Shown: piece after piece, positions 62,016-64,000 of the stretch
Numbering within the stretch: position 1 is the stretch's first letter
Layout: every line of letters starts with the position of its first letter
Assembly (NCBI GenBank): GCA_964564695.1
Contig: CAZMCC010000005.1
Span: forward strand, 1-64,000
DNA length: 64,000 nucleotides
Reading direction: 5' to 3'
Source of the DNA: CAZMCC01 sp964564695
GTDB taxonomy: Bacteria; Planctomycetota; Phycisphaerae; Phycisphaerales; UBA1924
Made by a program: the position numbers and the translations under genes
The notes under the pieces: model-generated
Told to the model about the DNA's origin: nothing
Databases searched by the model: none
The model's input: only the letters and a program-made list of their open reading frames with translations

Positions 62016-62552
62016 GGGAGCGGATCCTTCACCAACCGCACACCGGAACGAAGCCCGGGTGCTGCAACGACGGGGCGGCCCACGAGACCAACGCTGCCGG
62101 GACCGCCCCGATGGCAACGCCGGGAGATATCGACCGCCCGCCAACGGGCGGCGAGCCCGAAACGGGCTCCAATCCGAAGAGCCCCTGCACGAACCGCAAC
62201 CGGGCGGGGTGAAGGGTCGGTAATCTAGCGGGTCTGGCTCGCGGAGTCTCGCCCCCGGGGACAGGGACACGAAAGTTCGTGGCGCAAATGCTGTGCGCCC
62301 CCTGTGGGCGTTGGTCCCGAGAGTCTTCCCCGCGCCCCGACGCACGAGTGTCTGGACGCGCCCGCTCGCGGACCGAGCGGCCGCGGGCGGACATGCAACC
62401 GTTCGCGGGGGGGTGGGGGAAGGTTGCGGGAAGATGGCACAGAGGCACAAAGGGACTCCAGGCCCACCAGAGAAAGACAAGACGCTCCGGATCCGGAGCG
62501 TCTTGCCCACTTTGTGCCTATGTGCCTGAGTGCCTCGGGCCCTTCTTCGCTC
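62016..62552. other. 537-base intergenic region
   Basis: No gene. It holds the kinase upstream region and, near its far end, a compound inverted repeat: arms GGCACAGAGGCACAAAG (62436-62452) and TTTGTGCCTATGTGCC (62511-62526) around a palindromic terminator (62479-62504). Confidence 0.6.
62479..62504 (-). terminator. Palindromic terminator of the amidase gene
   Basis: A perfect 26-base palindrome with arms AAGACGCTCCGG and CCGGAGCGTCTT; on the minus strand GTCTTTCTCT follows. Loop-free palindrome is unusual for a terminator. Confidence 0.6.
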
Positions 62553-63242
62553 TCACCGCACCGCGCCCAGCATCTGCTGGAAGCGGGCCGAGGGGAAGAG
62601 CACGCCCGGGTCGCTCACCGGCGCGACGTCGGTGTGCAGGACGATCGCCGAGCGCGGAATATTCAGCTCGCGGGCGAGCGCTTCGATCAGCTGGCCAAGC
62701 CGGGCCATCTGAGCGTCGGTAAATGGGCGGCGGTTGCCGTCCCCGACGATGCAGATGCTGATGGCGTTGAGGTTGTACCAGTCACCGCTGGCGCCCGCGG
62801 CGTGGGCGCCGGGGAGCTGATCGAGCCAGCGGTAGCCGACGTGGAGCTCGCCGTCGTCCATGCCCGCGCCGTTACCGATCACGAAGTGATGGCCGAGCCC
62901 GCGGAGGTTGTGGGCCTCGTGGTCGCGCGAGATGGAGGCGGGGGAGCCCGCGGTCTGTCCGCTGTGGTGGACGACGATGGCCTGCCAGCGACCCGGCTCC
63001 ATGGTCGAGCGGGTCTTGAAGATGGCTTCGATGGAGTTGCCGGGCGCCGCGGCGACGAGGGCCGGAAGCGCCAGCCCGTCGGAGCGCGGAACCGGGTTGG
63101 ACTCGAGGGCGAGCAGGAGCCCGCAGCCAAGAGTCATCGCCCCCACGAACGCACACCAAACGACCCGGGTGCGACGCGAGATCGCGGGCGACGCGTGAGC
63201 GTCGGAACCTGTCTGACCTCGGCCTGTCCGTGTCGTCTGCAT
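62553..63242 (-). CDS. N-acetylmuramoyl-L-alanine amidase (Amidase_2/PGRP fold)
   Basis: 229 residues from ATG 63242 with GGAG 7 bases before it. N-terminal helix (VWCAFVGAMTLGCGLLLAL), then the zinc amidase domain: WQAIVVHHSGQTAGSPASIS (first His), GLGHHFVIGNGAGMDDGELH, NAISICIVGDGNRRPFTDAQ, AIVLHTDVAPVSDPGVLFP (second His and Asp in the third-ligand place). Cleaves the amide between MurNAc and the stem peptide, or binds peptidoglycan; probably anchored outside the cytoplasmic membrane. Confidence 0.9.
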   Translation of the reverse strand: MQTTRTGRGQTGSDAHASPAISRRTRVVWCAFVGAMTLGCGLLLALESNPVPRSDGLALPALVAAAPGNSIEAIFKTRSTMEPGRWQAIVVHHSGQTAGSPASISRDHEAHNLRGLGHHFVIGNGAGMDDGELHVGYRWLDQLPGAHAAGASGDWYNLNAISICIVGDGNRRPFTDAQMARLGQLIEALARELNIPRSAIVLHTDVAPVSDPGVLFPSARFQQMLGAVR

Positions 63243-63390
63243 CAATCGCTCCGGAGAATTCGAATGTACGAGCAGAATCGGGCGGAGCACGCCCCGACCT
63301 TGTTATTTTCGTAACGCGAGCTTGTCGTGTCCAGAGAAATCCACTCAGACTCACGTCAAGCGCGCGACTCTGTAACGCGCGGGAGCACAC

Positions 63391-63651
63391 TCACTGCTTG
63401 GGCTGCAGTCTTGCGCGCAGATTGGGCTTTCTCGCACCAAATTTGTCCTCAATCTGCTGCGTTGCGTACTGGTTGCGAACAGCGTCGTAGCGATCGAAGG
63501 GCGAACGCTGATCGGTCGGCGAGAGCAGCGGCTTGCTGCATCCCGTAACCATGAACACGATCGCGCCCGCGAGCGCGAGGCACGCGAAACGTCGAGGTGT
63601 GGTGGAGGTGGGTCGCGTCACGCGCAAAGTGTAGTGGGTCCGCAAACTCAT
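63391..63651 (-). CDS. Small lipoprotein
   Basis: 86 residues from ATG 63651. Basic start, signal helix and lipobox (LALAGAIVFMVTGC). The mature part LLSPTDQRSPFDRYDAVRNQ then YATQQIEDKFGARKPNLRAR looks like a conserved small planctomycete lipoprotein (from memory). Function unknown. Its ATG overlaps the trmL stop by 4 bases. Confidence 0.75.
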   Translation of the reverse strand: MSLRTHYTLRVTRPTSTTPRRFACLALAGAIVFMVTGCSKPLLSPTDQRSPFDRYDAVRNQYATQQIEDKFGARKPNLRARLQPKQ

Positions 63652-64000
63652 GGGCGGTTCTCGGCGGTGCCGGGCCGCAGGCGGGCGCCGGGGTCCAGGG
63701 TCGCCTGCCCCCGGGCCACGCACTGGCGAAGGGCCTCATAAACACCGGCACAGACCGCCGTCGCCAGGTTCAGCGACCGCTCGGTCGGGAGCATCGGAAA
63801 GGTCAGCACCCGGTCAGGGTGGGCGGCCAGCAGCAACTCGGGGAGCCCCGCCGTCTCCTTGCCAAAAACGAGGTGGTCGCCGGGCTGCAGCGCCGCCTCC
63901 CACACCGGCCTCCCCACGTCGCCCGAGAAAAACCACAGCTGCGACGGGGCCGGGCGAAGGGCCCCGAGGTATGCGTCCCAGTTGTCATGCTCGACCGGGC
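63648..64000 (-). CDS. trmL: tRNA (cytidine/uridine-2'-O)-ribosyl methyltransferase (3' part)
   Basis: SpoU/TrmD-fold methyltransferase cut by the window end; 116 residues of the C-terminal two-thirds are present and the frame is open at base 64000. Motif 2 LVFGKETAGLPELLL and motif 3 TERSLNLATAVCAGVYEAL form the trefoil-knot SAM site; HDNWDAYL upstream is typical of TrmL, which methylates the wobble 2'-OH of tRNA-Leu. The tail after CVARG is low-complexity. Confidence 0.9.
   Translation of the reverse strand, partial: PVEHDNWDAYLGALRPAPSQLWFFSGDVGRPVWEAALQPGDHLVFGKETAGLPELLLAAHPDRVLTFPMLPTERSLNLATAVCAGVYEALRQCVARGQATLDPGARLRPGTAENRP

Overview
The window is GC-rich DNA with dense genes on both strands, short gaps, and many TTG/GTG starts. 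Gene content suggests a Planctomycetota genome, probably Phycisphaerae: an S46 exopeptidase, a planctomycete-style Bax-inhibitor protein, paired ATP-type and pyrophosphate-type phosphofructokinases, very long amidohydrolase-like secreted proteins, and many dispersed hairpin repeats between genes. The taxonomic call is inference; no rRNA or tRNA gene was seen. It is probably a draft or metagenome scaffold: there is a 10-N gap at 15.18 kb followed by a corrupted second copy of the sequence before it, and a cluster of homopolymer frameshifts at 20.9-22.3 kb.

0-7 kb is a metal-resistance block: a CusA/CzcA RND pump (cut by the window start), a secreted His/Cys-rich small protein, a P1B-type ATPase, a stub of a CDF (CzcD-like) exporter and a small membrane protein. 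7.2-14.2 kb holds an ArsR-SRPBCC-VOC-DUF1801 operon with a leaderless promoter, a methyltransferase-like membrane protein, an AraC/GyrI regulator, a lipoprotein, another VOC protein, and an RHH + SPFH pair. 14.3-25.2 kb has a ceramidase-like membrane protein broken by the gap, an ABC-F ATPase, a beta-lactamase-fold serine hydrolase, a propeller lipoprotein, three or four frameshifted genes (Nudix, membrane protein, SUKH, unknown) and a second ArsR-SRPBCC operon with a consensus leaderless promoter.

25.2-33 kb: a secreted S46 peptidase and two large glycosyltransferases (one a GT2-GT4 fusion). 33-44.3 kb is mostly housekeeping on the minus strand: aroB, panD, rsfS, a thiolase, tpiA, a Bax-inhibitor family protein and guaB, with an FkbM methyltransferase and a DUF6496 protein on plus. 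44.5-64 kb: a glycogen debranching enzyme, a DUF559 nuclease-like gene lying between hairpin repeats, two amidohydrolase-like secreted proteins, divergent pfkA/pfp, a DUF4258-DUF2283 pair, an AraC/GyrI regulator, gpmI, an overlapping kinase-phosphatase pair, an amidase, a small lipoprotein and trmL (cut by the window end). TpiA, two phosphofructokinases, GpmI and the debranching enzyme together form a scattered glycolysis/glycogen set.

The most unusual content is non-coding: at least five families of structured dispersed repeats. In two of them the stems differ between copies yet remain fully complementary, which is direct covariation evidence for a selected or copied secondary structure. One half-element also sits in frame inside aroB and inside the debranching enzyme gene.
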